DNA from: Caballeronia megalochromosomata
GTDB taxonomy: Bacteria; Pseudomonadota; Gammaproteobacteria; Burkholderiales; Burkholderiaceae
Length of the DNA: 58,560 nucleotides
Direction of reading: 5' to 3'
NCBI GenBank assembly: GCA_001580565.1
Contig: LRBF01000106.1
Coordinates: forward strand, 1 to 58,560
Part shown: one piece after another, positions 1 to 8,698 of the stretch
Position numbering within the stretch: position 1 is the first letter of the stretch
Layout: every line of letters begins with the position of its first letter
The notes under the pieces: model-generated
The model's input: only the letters and a program-made list of their open reading frames with translations
Database searches by the model: none
What the model was told of the DNA's origin: nothing
Made by a program: the position numbers and the translations under genes

Positions 1-19
1 CGAAAACGGGATCCAACGA
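1..19. repeat. Edge of a dispersed repeat shared with the right end of the window
   Basis: These bases match positions 58390-58408 at 18 of 19 sites, on the same strand. The match is the outer edge of the right arm of the large inverted repeat at the end of the window. The similarity stops after base 19. The simplest reading is that the window begins just inside the terminal part of another copy of that element, downstream of lpxH. The rest of that copy cannot be seen. Confidence 0.55.
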
Positions 20-36
20 CAACAAAAGCAAAAGCC

Positions 37-837
37 CTAAAGCGGTAGCGCCCGCACCCCCGCGTCATCGACGCGCAGATACCCGCCACGCGGCGCGCCC
101 GAGTCCAGTTCCCAGTCAGGCAGAACCCATCGCACGCCTGCAACTTCACGATGCACCGCCGGCCGATGCGTGTGCCCGTGAATCAGCGTGTTCGTCCGGC
201 TCCTGATAAAAAGCTCGGACACCGCTTTCTTCGTAACATCGTATTTCGCCTTGTCGCCGGTCACGCGCGCGCCTTCGCTCTTCGTGCGCATGCGCTGGCC
301 CACGCCCAGGCGCGTGTCGAGCGGCAAAGCCAGAAAGAGCCGTTGCGCTAACCGGTTGCGCGCGAACGCGCGAAAGCCCTGATACGCGCGATCCGCCGTG
401 CAGAGGCCATCGCCGTGGGCGAGCACGATGCGCTTGCCGAACGCGGTGATCACGAACGGGTCGGGCAGGGGCAGCGCGCCCGCATCCTTCATGAAACGCT
501 TGCCCAGCAGGAAATCGCGATTGCCGTGCATCACGTAAAGGCCGATGCCGCGCTCGGAAAGCGTGTGCATGAGGCGCGTCATGCGGCGCGCGAAGCTCGC
601 GCGCGCGTCGGTCGCGGGACCATCGAGAATGTCGTCGCCGATCCAGAACTCGAACAGGTCGCCGAGAATGAAAACGGAGTCCGCGTCGTTCGCCGTGACC
701 TCGATGAAATGCTCGAAAGCGGCGACCGTGTTCGGCATCGCTTCGGAGAGGTGCAGATCGGCAATGAAAAACAGCGGGCGCGCGTGGTTCGCTGCGCCCG
801 CTGCTTCGCGATCGATTGAAGTCTTCGTATCGATCAT
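37..837 (-). CDS. lpxH: UDP-2,3-diacylglucosamine diphosphatase LpxH
   Basis: This is a peripheral inner-membrane enzyme of lipid A synthesis. It hydrolyses UDP-2,3-diacylglucosamine to lipid X (2,3-diacylglucosamine 1-phosphate) and UMP. The 266-residue protein carries the calcineurin-type metallophosphatase motifs in order: DLH (D27, H29), GD at 59-60, GNRD around N106, an HGD at 141-143 and GHTH at 221-224. These supply the dinuclear metal ligands. Length is slightly above the usual 240-250 because of about 20 extra N-terminal residues before the first beta strand, so a later start cannot be excluded. It lies 13 bp downstream of ppiB on the same strand and is probably cotranscribed with it. 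Family assignment is firm because the whole motif set is present. Confidence 0.95.
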   Translation of the reverse strand: MIDTKTSIDREAAGAANHARPLFFIADLHLSEAMPNTVAAFEHFIEVTANDADSVFILGDLFEFWIGDDILDGPATDARASFARRMTRLMHTLSERGIGLYVMHGNRDFLLGKRFMKDAGALPLPDPFVITAFGKRIVLAHGDGLCTADRAYQGFRAFARNRLAQRLFLALPLDTRLGVGQRMRTKSEGARVTGDKAKYDVTKKAVSELFIRSRTNTLIHGHTHRPAVHREVAGVRWVLPDWELDSGAPRGGYLRVDDAGVRALPL

Positions 838-850
838 GCAATGACCAGGA

Positions 851-1342
851 TCAGACCACGACGGCCTTCTCGATCACCACGTCGTCGACCGGCACGTCCT
901 GATGGAAGCCCTTCGAGCCGGTCTTGACCTTCTTGATCTTCTCGACCACGTCCATGCCGTCGACCACACGGCCGAACACGGTATAGCCCCAGCCCTGCGG
1001 CGTCGGCGACGAGTGGTTCAGGAAGTCGTTGTCCTTCACGTTGATGAAGAACTGCGCGGTCGCCGAATGCGGGTCGTTCGTGCGCGCCATAGCGATCGTG
1101 CCGTTGTCGTTCGTGAGACCGTTGTTGGCTTCGTTGTTGATCGGCGCATCGGTCGGCTTCTGATTCATGCCCGGCTCGAAGCCGCCGCCCTGGATCATGA
1201 AGCCGTCGATCACGCGGTGAAACACGGTGTTGTCGTAATGACCCTTCTTCACGTAGTTGAGGAAGTTCTCAACCGTCTTCGGGGCTTTTTCGGCGTCCAG
1301 TTCCAGCTTGATGACGCCGTGGTTCGTATGCAGTTCGACCAT
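851..1342 (-). CDS. ppiB: Cytoplasmic peptidyl-prolyl cis-trans isomerase B (cyclophilin)
   Basis: This cyclophilin catalyses cis-trans isomerisation of proline peptide bonds. The 163 residues contain the single cyclophilin domain, with the catalytic arginine R43 in [13 protein letters not shown] and the QFFINV strand of the active site. It has no signal peptide, and the first residues are already the domain's first strand, so it is cytoplasmic. It is followed by lpxH and preceded by a secreted paralogue (1418-1999), a ppiA-ppiB-lpxH order that I know from Burkholderia relatives. The ATG at 1342 has a purine-rich segment upstream. Confidence 0.95.
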   Translation of the reverse strand: MVELHTNHGVIKLELDAEKAPKTVENFLNYVKKGHYDNTVFHRVIDGFMIQGGGFEPGMNQKPTDAPINNEANNGLTNDNGTIAMARTNDPHSATAQFFINVKDNDFLNHSSPTPQGWGYTVFGRVVDGMDVVEKIKKVKTGSKGFHQDVPVDDVVIEKAVVV

Positions 1343-1417
1343 GATGATGTTCTCTCCAATGTGTTTGATTGAGCCCCGGCGCGGCGCGCGCGCCGGGCTG
1401 GCGACAGGCGCTTCGGA

Positions 1418-1999
1418 TTACTGCGGGACCACGGTGGCCGACTCGATCACGGTCGGCTTTTGCGGCACGTCCTGCATCGGGCCGCGCGTGGTGGTCGGGC
1501 TGCCTTCGATCTTCTTCACGACGTCCATGCCCGCGACGACCTTGCCGAACACGGCATAGCCGTTGCCGTCCGGGCCCGGATAGTCGAGACCCGCATTATC
1601 GACCGTATTGATGAAGAACTGGGCGGTGGCCGAGTTCGGGTCGCTCGTGCGCGCCATCGCGATCGTGCCCGTGGCGTTCTTCAGACCGTTCCTGCTTTCG
1701 AGCGGGATCGGCGCGCGCGTCGGCTTCTCCGCGAAGCTCGTGCTGAAGCCACCGCCCTGGATCATGAAGCCCGGAATCACGCGATGGAAGATCGTCCCGC
1801 TGTACTGACCGGACTTCACGTAGTCGAGAAAGTTCGCGACCGTCTTGGGCGCCTTCTCGGGATACAGCTCGACCTTGATGTCGCCTTGCGTGGTCTTGAA
1901 GAGCACGGTGGGGTGCGCGGCCTGCGCATTCGGCTGGGCGAACGCCGGCGCGCTCGCAATCAGGGCAGCGCTCGAAAGCGCCAACATCAGGAATTTCAT
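1418..1999 (-). CDS. ppiA: Periplasmic peptidyl-prolyl cis-trans isomerase (cyclophilin A type)
   Basis: This is an exported cyclophilin of 193 residues. The first 21 residues form a signal peptide (Lys at 2, hydrophobic core, AFA then Gln), and the isomerase domain starts near residue 31. The active-site arginine lies in FHRVIPGFMIQGG and the QFFINTVDN strand is present. It is closely related to ppiB just downstream, with which it shares domain length and most motifs, so the pair looks like an old duplication with one copy retargeted to the periplasm. The gap to ppiB is 75 bp with no obvious terminator. Which symbol (ppiA or another) is used varies between annotations. Confidence 0.92.
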   Translation of the reverse strand: MKFLMLALSSAALIASAPAFAQPNAQAAHPTVLFKTTQGDIKVELYPEKAPKTVANFLDYVKSGQYSGTIFHRVIPGFMIQGGGFSTSFAEKPTRAPIPLESRNGLKNATGTIAMARTSDPNSATAQFFINTVDNAGLDYPGPDGNGYAVFGKVVAGMDVVKKIEGSPTTTRGPMQDVPQKPTVIESATVVPQ

Positions 2000-2059
2000 G
2001 AAGGATCGATCCTCGTGTGGTGAATGCAGACAGTCGCTCGCGCGCGCAGGCTCGGGCGC

Positions 2060-2815
2060 TTACGGTTGCGCGTTCGGCGCGACATAGGGCGTGGTCGGCA
2101 GCGGGCCGGTCGGGCCGCCGAACGGCGAGTACTCGTCGGGCGAGGGCATCGCGGGCACGCTCGTGCTGGACGCCGGCGCCCATTCGTCGGCGGGCGTGTG
2201 GGGCGGGCTCGCCGCGCCTGCTCCGGATGCACTGTCAGCCGCGCCCGCGCGCTTCTTCGCAGGCGTGTAGATGTTCTGGATCGCCGCGATGCGCTGGCTC
2301 GTGAGCGGGCTCTTCGAGCCGAGCGTCTGCGCACGCTTGTACGACTCCCTCGCGAGACGAAGATAAAGATCGCCCAGGTTGTCGTAGGCGAGCGCATAGC
2401 CGGGGTTCGCCTTGACCGCCGTTTCGAGCGCGGCGCGCGCTTCCTCGTAGCGGCCCTTCTTCGCATAGAGCGCGGCGAGGTTGTTGTACGGCTCGGGCAA
2501 TTCGGGATACGCCTGCGTGAGTTCGGTGAAGGCGGCGATCGCTTCGTCGTCGCGGTTCAGGCGCGCGAGCACGGTGGCGCGCTTGAACTTCGCCTGCACG
2601 TCGCGCGGATTGCTCGCGATGCGCGCATCGAGCTGCGTGAGCGCGGCGTTCCAGTTCTTGCTCGCGATGGCCGAATCGATTTGCGGCGTGTCGTCGCGCG
2701 TGGCGGGCGAGGTCTGCGCGAGCGCGGCCCCGGACATGCCGACGCATGCAGCGAAGCCGAGCGTCGCGATGGCGATCGTCCGGGTGGCGAACCGGCAAGA
2801 GAGTTGCAGAGGCAT
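2060..2815 (-). CDS. Exported TPR-repeat protein
   Basis: This 251-residue protein starts at the ATG at 2815. A signal peptide follows (basic residues 8-12, hydrophobic stretch, AALA then Gln near residue 33). About three tetratricopeptide repeats follow between residues 45 and 150, with typical segments such as NNLAALYAKKGRYEEA and AYDNLGDLYLRLA. The last 70 residues are Pro/Ala/Ser-rich and probably disordered, with short PFGGPTGPLPTTP-like segments. The reading frame stays open far upstream (to 3313), but that extension overlaps cysS and has no export signal, so I chose the ATG directly before the signal peptide. A periplasmic scaffold is likely; no specific function is visible. It lies 60 bp upstream of ppiA. 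Confidence 0.8.
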   Translation of the reverse strand: MPLQLSCRFATRTIAIATLGFAACVGMSGAALAQTSPATRDDTPQIDSAIASKNWNAALTQLDARIASNPRDVQAKFKRATVLARLNRDDEAIAAFTELTQAYPELPEPYNNLAALYAKKGRYEEARAALETAVKANPGYALAYDNLGDLYLRLARESYKRAQTLGSKSPLTSQRIAAIQNIYTPAKKRAGAADSASGAGAASPPHTPADEWAPASSTSVPAMPSPDEYSPFGGPTGPLPTTPYVAPNAQP

Positions 2816-3032
2816 GCGCGCTTTGCGATGAGTCACTTGGAATCGAGTCAATGAATGATGCAGCGAAAGAAGCCACGAAAGCGGCGAAAGAGACCGCGAG
2901 CGCCTCGCGGCGTGAACGATCGCGGGAACCATGGCGCAAGCAGAAATGCCCGATGCGGCGCATTGTCCGGCAAGGCTTTCAGCCTGGCCCGGAGCGCGGC
3001 TTGCAAAGCCCGCCGCGCGGCCGCTTCGGCAT

Positions 3033-3061
3033 TTCATAGGCTCAGGTCCCGGTGTTATACT
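3033..3061 (+). promoter_or_regulatory. Candidate cysS promoter in a 481-bp divergent gap
   Basis: The gap 2816-3296 separates the TPR gene from cysS. TATACT at 3056-3061 is a good -10 box; 17 bp upstream is only a weak -35 (TTCATA at 3033-3038). If used, transcription would begin near 3068 and leave an unusually long 5' leader of about 230 nt before cysS. No RNA gene or conserved coding frame was recognised in the rest of the gap. Confidence 0.4.
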
Positions 3062-3296
3062 CCGACCCATTCTAACAAAAGGTCTGCACGTCCCGCGCAC
3101 GTGTCTCGCGCCTGGTTCTCCGGGCACGCAAGCCGCGCCGGCGCCAGACTGTCTTTCGCCACTCGTGGCCGCCTCCGTCCTGGTCGCATGACCGTCGTGT
3201 TCGTGCTCGCGTGTGGGTCTCTTTTGCTCCCTCACGCACCGATCACGCGGCCTGCCGCCCGGCCCACGGTTGACTCCGGTCCATGCTTCGCCTTCT

Positions 3297-4694
3297 ATGA
3301 ACTCGCTGCGCATCTACAACACGCTCGCCCGTGACAAGCAACCCTTCACGCCGCTCAAAGCCGGCGAGGTACGCATGTATGTCTGCGGAATGACGGTGTA
3401 TGACTATTGTCACATCGGCCATGCGCGCGTGATGGTGGTGTTCGATATCGTGCAGCGGTGGCTGCGCACGATCGGCTACAAGGTCACGTTCGTGCAGAAC
3501 ATCACCGACATCGACGACAAGATCATCCGTCGCGCAGTCGAGAACAACGAGCCGATCAAGTCGCTCACGCATCGCTTCATCACGGCGATGCATGAAGACG
3601 CGGACGCGCTCGGCGTCGAGCGTCCGGATATCGAGCCGCGCGCCACCGACTTCATCCCGCAGATGCTCGGCATGATCGATGCATTGCAGGCGAACGGCTA
3701 CGCGTATCAGGCAACGGACGGCGACGTGAACTACGCGGTGCGCAAGTTCGCGGACTACGGCAAGCTCTCGGGCAAGTCGATCGAGGACCTGCGCGCGGGC
3801 GAGCGCGTCGCCGCGAACGACGCGAAGGAAGATCCGCTCGACTTCGTCCTGTGGAAGCAGGCGAAGGCCGGCGAGCCCGCCGACTCCGGCTGGGATTCGA
3901 AGTGGGGCCGCGGGCGTCCGGGCTGGCACATCGAATGTTCGGCAATGGGCTGCACGCTGCTCGGCGAGCAGTTCGACATTCACGGCGGCGGGCAGGACCT
4001 GCAGTTCCCGCATCACGAGAACGAGATCGCGCAGAGCGAAGGCGCGACCGGCAAGACGTTCGTGAACTACTGGATGCACAACGGCTACGTGCAGATCGAC
4101 AACGAGAAGATGTCGAAGTCGCTCGGCAACTTCTTCACGATCCGTGAAGTCCTTGAAAAATTTGATGCCGAAGTCGTGCGCTTCTTTATTGCGCGGGCAC
4201 ACTATCGGTCGCCGCTGAATTACAGCGACGTGCATATCGACGACGCGAAGAACGCGTTGACGCGCCTATATACGGCGTTGAAGGATGTCGAGCCGGACAA
4301 TCAGCAACTTGACTGGAACGAGGCGAACGCTCAACGTTTCCAGTCTGCGATGAACGACGACTTCAACACGCCGGTGGCCGTGTCGGTGCTGTTCGATCTC
4401 GCGAGCGAAGTGAACCGTACGCGCGATGCCGCGCTCGCTCGCCAGCTCAAGGGTCTCGCGGGCGTGCTCGGCCTGCTCGGGCGCGAGCCGCGTGTGTTCC
4501 TGCAGCAGGCGAGCGGCACGCTCGCGCAGCAGGGACTCTCGCCGCAAGAGATCGAAGCGAAGATCGCCGGACGCATCGCCGCGAAGCAGGCGAAGAACTA
4601 TGCCGAAGCAGACCGGATTCGCGCTGAATTGCTCGAAGCCGGTATTGCGCTTGAAGACAAACCGGGTGGGTCGACCGAATGGCGCCGCGTGTGA
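3297..4694 (+). CDS. cysS: Cysteinyl-tRNA synthetase
   Basis: This class I aminoacyl-tRNA synthetase charges tRNA-Cys with cysteine using ATP. With the ATG at 3297 the protein has 465 residues, close to the usual 461. It has HIGH at 39-42, KMSKS at 271-275, and the catalytic zinc ligands C30, C214, H239 and E243 at the spacing seen in E. coli. The C-terminal region (about 340-465) is the DALR and anticodon-binding part. The frame remains open upstream to 3213, but the 28 extra residues do not resemble the family. It heads a plus-strand run with the glycosylase gene 47 bp downstream. Confidence 0.97.
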   Translation: MNSLRIYNTLARDKQPFTPLKAGEVRMYVCGMTVYDYCHIGHARVMVVFDIVQRWLRTIGYKVTFVQNITDIDDKIIRRAVENNEPIKSLTHRFITAMHEDADALGVERPDIEPRATDFIPQMLGMIDALQANGYAYQATDGDVNYAVRKFADYGKLSGKSIEDLRAGERVAANDAKEDPLDFVLWKQAKAGEPADSGWDSKWGRGRPGWHIECSAMGCTLLGEQFDIHGGGQDLQFPHHENEIAQSEGATGKTFVNYWMHNGYVQIDNEKMSKSLGNFFTIREVLEKFDAEVVRFFIARAHYRSPLNYSDVHIDDAKNALTRLYTALKDVEPDNQQLDWNEANAQRFQSAMNDDFNTPVAVSVLFDLASEVNRTRDAALARQLKGLAGVLGLLGREPRVFLQQASGTLAQQGLSPQEIEAKIAGRIAAKQAKNYAEADRIRAELLEAGIALEDKPGGSTEWRRV

Positions 4695-4741
4695 GCGCGG
4701 TCATTCGAACCCTCTGATCGACTCACCAGGCAGGAGGCAAG

Positions 4742-5785
4742 ATGGCAACGGCCAGGAAGGCGCCGGTCAAACGACCCGCGTCTGTTAGCGATGCGTCGGG
4801 CGCAACGAAGCGCACGCGCGGCGTGCAAACGAAAGCGAACACGCAGAAGATCGATGGCGCAGGTGCGACGGGTGGCCGCAAGACGGCGACGAAGCGCGCG
4901 GGCGTCGGTGCGAAGCCTGCCAGAAGCGCCGCGCTCAAGGCGACGAAGCCCGAGACGGCGGCGCGTCTGAACGGGGCCGCGCGCCCATCGAAGGCGGGCA
5001 CCGAAGAAGCCGAAGCGTCGCCCGCGAAGGGCAACGGCCGCGCGGTGTCGGGCGATGGCGCCGCGCAGGCGCTCGTCGCGGAACGTGGCGAAGTGGTGCG
5101 CAAGTCGCGCGTCGTCACGGCCGACGCGACAGTTCCGGTGCAGATCGGGGGCCTCACGCGCGAAGTCGTTCGTCCCGACTACTGGGATCGTGCGTGCGCC
5201 GATCTCATGAAGCGCGACCGCATCCTCAAGAAGCTGATCCCGAAGTTCGGCGAGATCCATCTCGTCAATCTGGGCGATCCGTTCTCGACGCTCGCGCGCT
5301 CGGTGGCCGGTCAGCAGATTTCCGTGAAGGCCGCGCAAGCGATCTGGGAACGCGTGAAAGGCGCCTGCCCGGAGGTTCATCCCGCGCATTTCATCCGCCT
5401 CGGGCACGAGAAGCTGCAGGCATGCGGGCTGTCCAGACGCAAGGCCGAGTACATTCTCGACCTCGCGCAGCATTTCGAATCGGGTGCGCTGCATGTCGAT
5501 GCCTGGACGTCGATGGACGACGAAGCCGTGATCGCCGAGCTCACGCAGATTCGCGGCATCGGCCGATGGACCGCGGAGATGTTCCTCATCTTCAATCTGT
5601 CGCGCCCGGACGTCTTGCCGCTCGACGATCTCGGCCTCATCCAGGCGATCAGCGTCAACTACTTCAGCGGGGAGCCGGTGACGCGCAGCGAGGCGCGCGA
5701 AGTGGCGGCGAACTGGGAGCCGTGGCGCACGGTCGCGACCTGGTATATGTGGCGCAGTCTCAATCCGATTCCGGCAGATCACTAA
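4742..5785 (+). CDS. DNA-3-methyladenine glycosylase (AlkA/HhH-GPD family) with a long basic N-terminal tail
   Basis: This base-excision repair enzyme is expected to remove alkylated purines from DNA. Residues 145-347 form an HhH-GPD domain. The helix-hairpin-helix is at 267-283 (LTQIRGIGRWTAEMF) and the catalytic aspartate is the second Asp of PLDD, D296. Residues 1-125 are very different: Lys/Ala/Thr/Arg-rich, low complexity and histone-H1-like, probably a disordered DNA-binding tail. That explains the length of 347 against roughly 200-280 for ordinary relatives. There is no C-terminal iron-sulphur cluster, so it is not an endonuclease III. A strong ribosome binding site (AGGAGG) precedes the ATG. 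It lies between cysS and accA. Confidence 0.88.
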   Translation: MATARKAPVKRPASVSDASGATKRTRGVQTKANTQKIDGAGATGGRKTATKRAGVGAKPARSAALKATKPETAARLNGAARPSKAGTEEAEASPAKGNGRAVSGDGAAQALVAERGEVVRKSRVVTADATVPVQIGGLTREVVRPDYWDRACADLMKRDRILKKLIPKFGEIHLVNLGDPFSTLARSVAGQQISVKAAQAIWERVKGACPEVHPAHFIRLGHEKLQACGLSRRKAEYILDLAQHFESGALHVDAWTSMDDEAVIAELTQIRGIGRWTAEMFLIFNLSRPDVLPLDDLGLIQAISVNYFSGEPVTRSEAREVAANWEPWRTVATWYMWRSLNPIPADH

Positions 5786-5846
5786 AAGGCGGATCACTAA
5801 AATACTTACGCGCAGGACGCGCGAATTTCGCGGGCTATCGTTGATT

Positions 5847-5897
5847 TATAATCGATAGTTCCCGCGCGAATTTTTGAGGGACGGACGCGGTTAGAAT
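5847..5897 (+). promoter_or_regulatory. Candidate accA promoter region
   Basis: The 144-bp gap before accA contains two good -10-like hexamers, TATAAT at 5847-5852 and TAGAAT at 5892-5897. Neither has a convincing -35 box at 16-18 bp. The second would give a leader of about 26 nt before the accA ATG. The local drop in GC content supports a promoter here, but the exact start is uncertain. Confidence 0.35.
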
Positions 5898-5929
5898 ACG
5901 CGCTGCCCGATGTTCTAGGACTCGAACAT

Positions 5930-6901
5930 ATGAAGACCACGTTTCTGGATTTCGAGCAGCCGATCGCTGAACTCGAAGCGAAGATCGAAGAACTCCGCTT
6001 CGTTCAGGACGATTCCGCTGTCGATATTTCGGAAGAAATCGAGCGGCTGTCGAAGAAGAGCCAGCAGCTCACGAAGGATCTGTACGCGAACCTGTCGCCC
6101 TGGCAGGTTTCGCAAATCGCGCGTCACCCGCAGCGTCCGTACACGCTCGACTATGTGAGCGAGCTTTTCACCGATTTCCACGAACTGCACGGCGATCGAT
6201 CCTTCGCGGACGACCTCGCGATCGTCGGCGGCTTCGCGCGCTTCAATGGTCAGCCGTGCATGGTGATCGGCCATCAGAAGGGCCGTGACACGAAGGAGCG
6301 CGCGCTGCGCAACTTCGGCATGCCGCGTCCGGAGGGCTATCGCAAGGCCGAGCGCCTGATGCGCACCGCCGAGAAGTTCAGCCTGCCGATCTTCACCTTC
6401 GTCGATACGCCGGGCGCGTATCCGGGCATCGGCGCGGAAGAGCGCGGACAGTCCGAGGCGATCGGGCGCAACCTGTATGTGATGGCCGAACTCAAGACGC
6501 CGATCATCACGACGATCATCGGCGAAGGCGGCTCGGGCGGCGCGCTCGCGATCGCGGTGGCCGACACCGTGATGATGCTGCAGTTCTCCACCTATTCGGT
6601 GATTTCGCCCGAAGGTTGCGCGTCGATTCTGTGGAAGAGCGCGGCCAAGGCGCCGGAAGCGGCGGAAGCGCTCGGCCTCACGGCGCATCGCCTGAAGGCG
6701 CTCGGTCTCATCGACAAGATCGTGAACGAGCCGCTCGGCGGCGCGCACCGCGATTCGAAGGGCATGGCCGCGCTTCTGCGCCGCGCGCTCGCCGATTCGC
6801 TGCGACAGTTCCAGGGCATGAGCGTCAATGATTTGCGCGAGCGCCGCTTCGACAAGCTGATGGCGTACGGCAAGTTCAAGGAATCGTTGCCGGGCGCGTA
6901 A
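5930..6901 (+). CDS. accA: Acetyl-CoA carboxylase carboxyltransferase subunit alpha
   Basis: AccA with AccD transfers the carboxyl group from biotin-BCCP to acetyl-CoA, giving malonyl-CoA for fatty acid synthesis in the cytoplasm. The 323 residues are the normal length for the stand-alone alpha subunit. They start with the typical [19 protein letters not shown] helix and continue into the crotonase-like fold with [14 protein letters not shown] and the glycine-rich [11 protein letters not shown] oxyanion region. accD is not in the window. The gene sits 38 bp before tilS and is probably cotranscribed with it. Confidence 0.97.
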   Translation: MKTTFLDFEQPIAELEAKIEELRFVQDDSAVDISEEIERLSKKSQQLTKDLYANLSPWQVSQIARHPQRPYTLDYVSELFTDFHELHGDRSFADDLAIVGGFARFNGQPCMVIGHQKGRDTKERALRNFGMPRPEGYRKAERLMRTAEKFSLPIFTFVDTPGAYPGIGAEERGQSEAIGRNLYVMAELKTPIITTIIGEGGSGGALAIAVADTVMMLQFSTYSVISPEGCASILWKSAAKAPEAAEALGLTAHRLKALGLIDKIVNEPLGGAHRDSKGMAALLRRALADSLRQFQGMSVNDLRERRFDKLMAYGKFKESLPGA

Positions 6902-6939
6902 TCCCGTCATCTTCGTCATCTCATCTTTCACGATCTCTC

Positions 6940-8367
6940 GTGACATCCGATAACGAAACCCCCGCCGGCCGCCTTGTGTTCGAGGCGCTGCGCGCGGCGG
7001 TTTCGGATGCGGATCTTTCCTCCGATGCGCTCTGTGCCGTCGCGTTGAGCGGCGGCCTCGATTCGACCGTGCTCCTCGATGCGGCCGTGCGCTGCTTCGG
7101 TGCGCGGCGCGTCGTCGCGCTGCATGTGCATCACGGCCTGAGCCCCAACGCGAACGCGTGGGCCGCGCATTGCGAAAGCTTCGCGGCGTCGCTCGACGTG
7201 CGTTACGCGGCACGTCATGTCGAGGTCGCGCGCGCGGGCGGCGAGAGCCTCGAAGCGGCGGCGCGCGACGCCCGATACCGCGCGCTCGACGACCTCTGCG
7301 ACGAGCACGGCGCGCGCGCGCTCCTGATCGCGCATCATGCCGACGACCAAGCCGAAACCGTGCTCCTGCAACTGCTGCGCGGCGCGGGCGTCGCGGGTCT
7401 CGCGGCGATGGCGCCGCAGCGCGCGGACGGCGCCGTGCCGCGTCTGCGCCCGTTGCTGCGATTGCTGCGCGCGCAACTCGAGCAATACGCGCACGAGCAC
7501 GACCTGAGCTGGATCGACGACGAATCCAACGCAGACACACGCTACTCGCGCAACGCGCTGCGACATGACGTGCTGCCCGTGCTCGCGGTGCATTTCCCCG
7601 GTTTTCGCGACGCGCTCGCACGCACGGCATCGCACGCGGCATCGGCGCAGCGGCTTCTGGATCAGCTTGCGCGCATCGATCTCGAACACGTGCAATGCGC
7701 GGATGAAGCGGGCGCGCTCATGCTCGACGCGTTCCTCGCGCTCGACGACGACCGCGCGATCAACCTCATGCGATTCTGGATTCGCTCGCGCGGTTTGCTG
7801 GCGGCATCGACGGCGCGCATCGCCGACATGCTGCGTCAGTTGCGCGATGCGGCCGCCGCGCGCGATGGCCATGCGTTGCGCGTCGATCATGCCGGGCATT
7901 GCCTGCGTGTTTATCGCGACGTGCTGTTCTGGGAAGCGGGCGACAGCGGCGATACGCCCGATCTCGACGAAGGTGCGGGCGCGTTCAAGGCCGCCGTGGA
8001 ACTGCAGTGGCAGGGCGAGGAAGTCTGGCGTCTGCCGCAATGGCGCGGCTCGTTCGTGTTCGAACCGGCCGACATTGCCGCCGATGACGCCGTCGGCGAA
8101 GGCGTGCTGCGCGCGGCCACGCTCGTCGCGCGTTCGCGTGCGGGCGGCGAGCGCATGCGCGTGGCGTCCGAAGCGCCGAGCCGCACCCTCAAGAACCTGT
8201 TCCAGGAGCGCGGCGTGCCGGCCTGGAAGCGCGATGTGCCGCTGCTTTTCATTGGCGGGGCGTTGCTGTTCGTGCCGTATGTGGGCGTCAATCGGGAAGC
8301 GGCGCCGAGCGCGGCGCACGGCCCGCTGCGCCGCATCTCGTGGCGACCGGATTTGCTGCTGGCGTGA
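6940..8367 (+). CDS. tilS: tRNA(Ile)-lysidine synthase
   Basis: TilS modifies C34 of the CAU-anticodon tRNA-Ile to lysidine with ATP and lysine, so that it reads AUA. The 475-residue protein has the N-type ATP pyrophosphatase loop SGGLDS at 37-42 and the HVHHGLSPNA motif that follows. It also has the AHHADDQAETVLLQLLRG segment, and the substrate-binding and C-terminal domains typical of TilS. The start is a GTG at 6940; no ATG lies in frame before the P-loop. Its position 38 bp after accA matches other Burkholderia-like genomes. Confidence 0.95.
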   Translation: MTSDNETPAGRLVFEALRAAVSDADLSSDALCAVALSGGLDSTVLLDAAVRCFGARRVVALHVHHGLSPNANAWAAHCESFAASLDVRYAARHVEVARAGGESLEAAARDARYRALDDLCDEHGARALLIAHHADDQAETVLLQLLRGAGVAGLAAMAPQRADGAVPRLRPLLRLLRAQLEQYAHEHDLSWIDDESNADTRYSRNALRHDVLPVLAVHFPGFRDALARTASHAASAQRLLDQLARIDLEHVQCADEAGALMLDAFLALDDDRAINLMRFWIRSRGLLAASTARIADMLRQLRDAAAARDGHALRVDHAGHCLRVYRDVLFWEAGDSGDTPDLDEGAGAFKAAVELQWQGEEVWRLPQWRGSFVFEPADIAADDAVGEGVLRAATLVARSRAGGERMRVASEAPSRTLKNLFQERGVPAWKRDVPLLFIGGALLFVPYVGVNREAAPSAAHGPLRRISWRPDLLLA

Positions 8368-8698
8368 GACGTTCGAAGACGTTTGGGAAGCGTTGCGCCG
8401 AAGCCGGTAAAATCGGCGTCACCGGCGCTCCATCTTGTAATTTCAGCCTCGATCGGGTACGGTAACTCGTTTTCGCCCAAGCGCGTTTTTGCGCGGCATC
8501 TGCGTTCAAAAGACTCGATTTCGCCCGCAACCACGCATTCGTGCGCCGCATCCAAAAGTCGTGCGCGCGCGCGACGGGCGTACGGCAGCGCCCGCTGTTC
8601 GCAGGCTTCGACATCCCCTGAAGCACATCGAGCGCGAGTCTCAAGCGCTCTCGCGTTGAACGCGTGAAGCGCGGTTTTCCCTCCAGTTCAAAACGACA
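8368..8698 (+). other. 331-bp gap upstream of lysC, no gene recognised
   Basis: No convincing coding frame or RNA gene was found here. A TAAAAT at 8408-8413 could be a -10 box, with TTGGGA 19 bp upstream as a poor -35. It sits in a small hairpin (GCCGGT at 8403-8408 with ACCGGC at 8421-8426). I see no lysine riboswitch architecture and no Lys- or Thr-rich leader peptide, so how lysC is controlled is not visible. Confidence 0.4.

Noticed and set aside
2816..3313. N-terminal extension of the TPR protein to 417 residues
   Set aside because: It overlaps the start of cysS, lacks a signal peptide at its front, and the chosen ATG at 2815 lies right before a good signal peptide.
8368..8698. Lysine riboswitch or leader peptide before lysC
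   Set aside because: Neither the multi-helix riboswitch layout nor a Lys- or Thr-rich short frame could be recognised.
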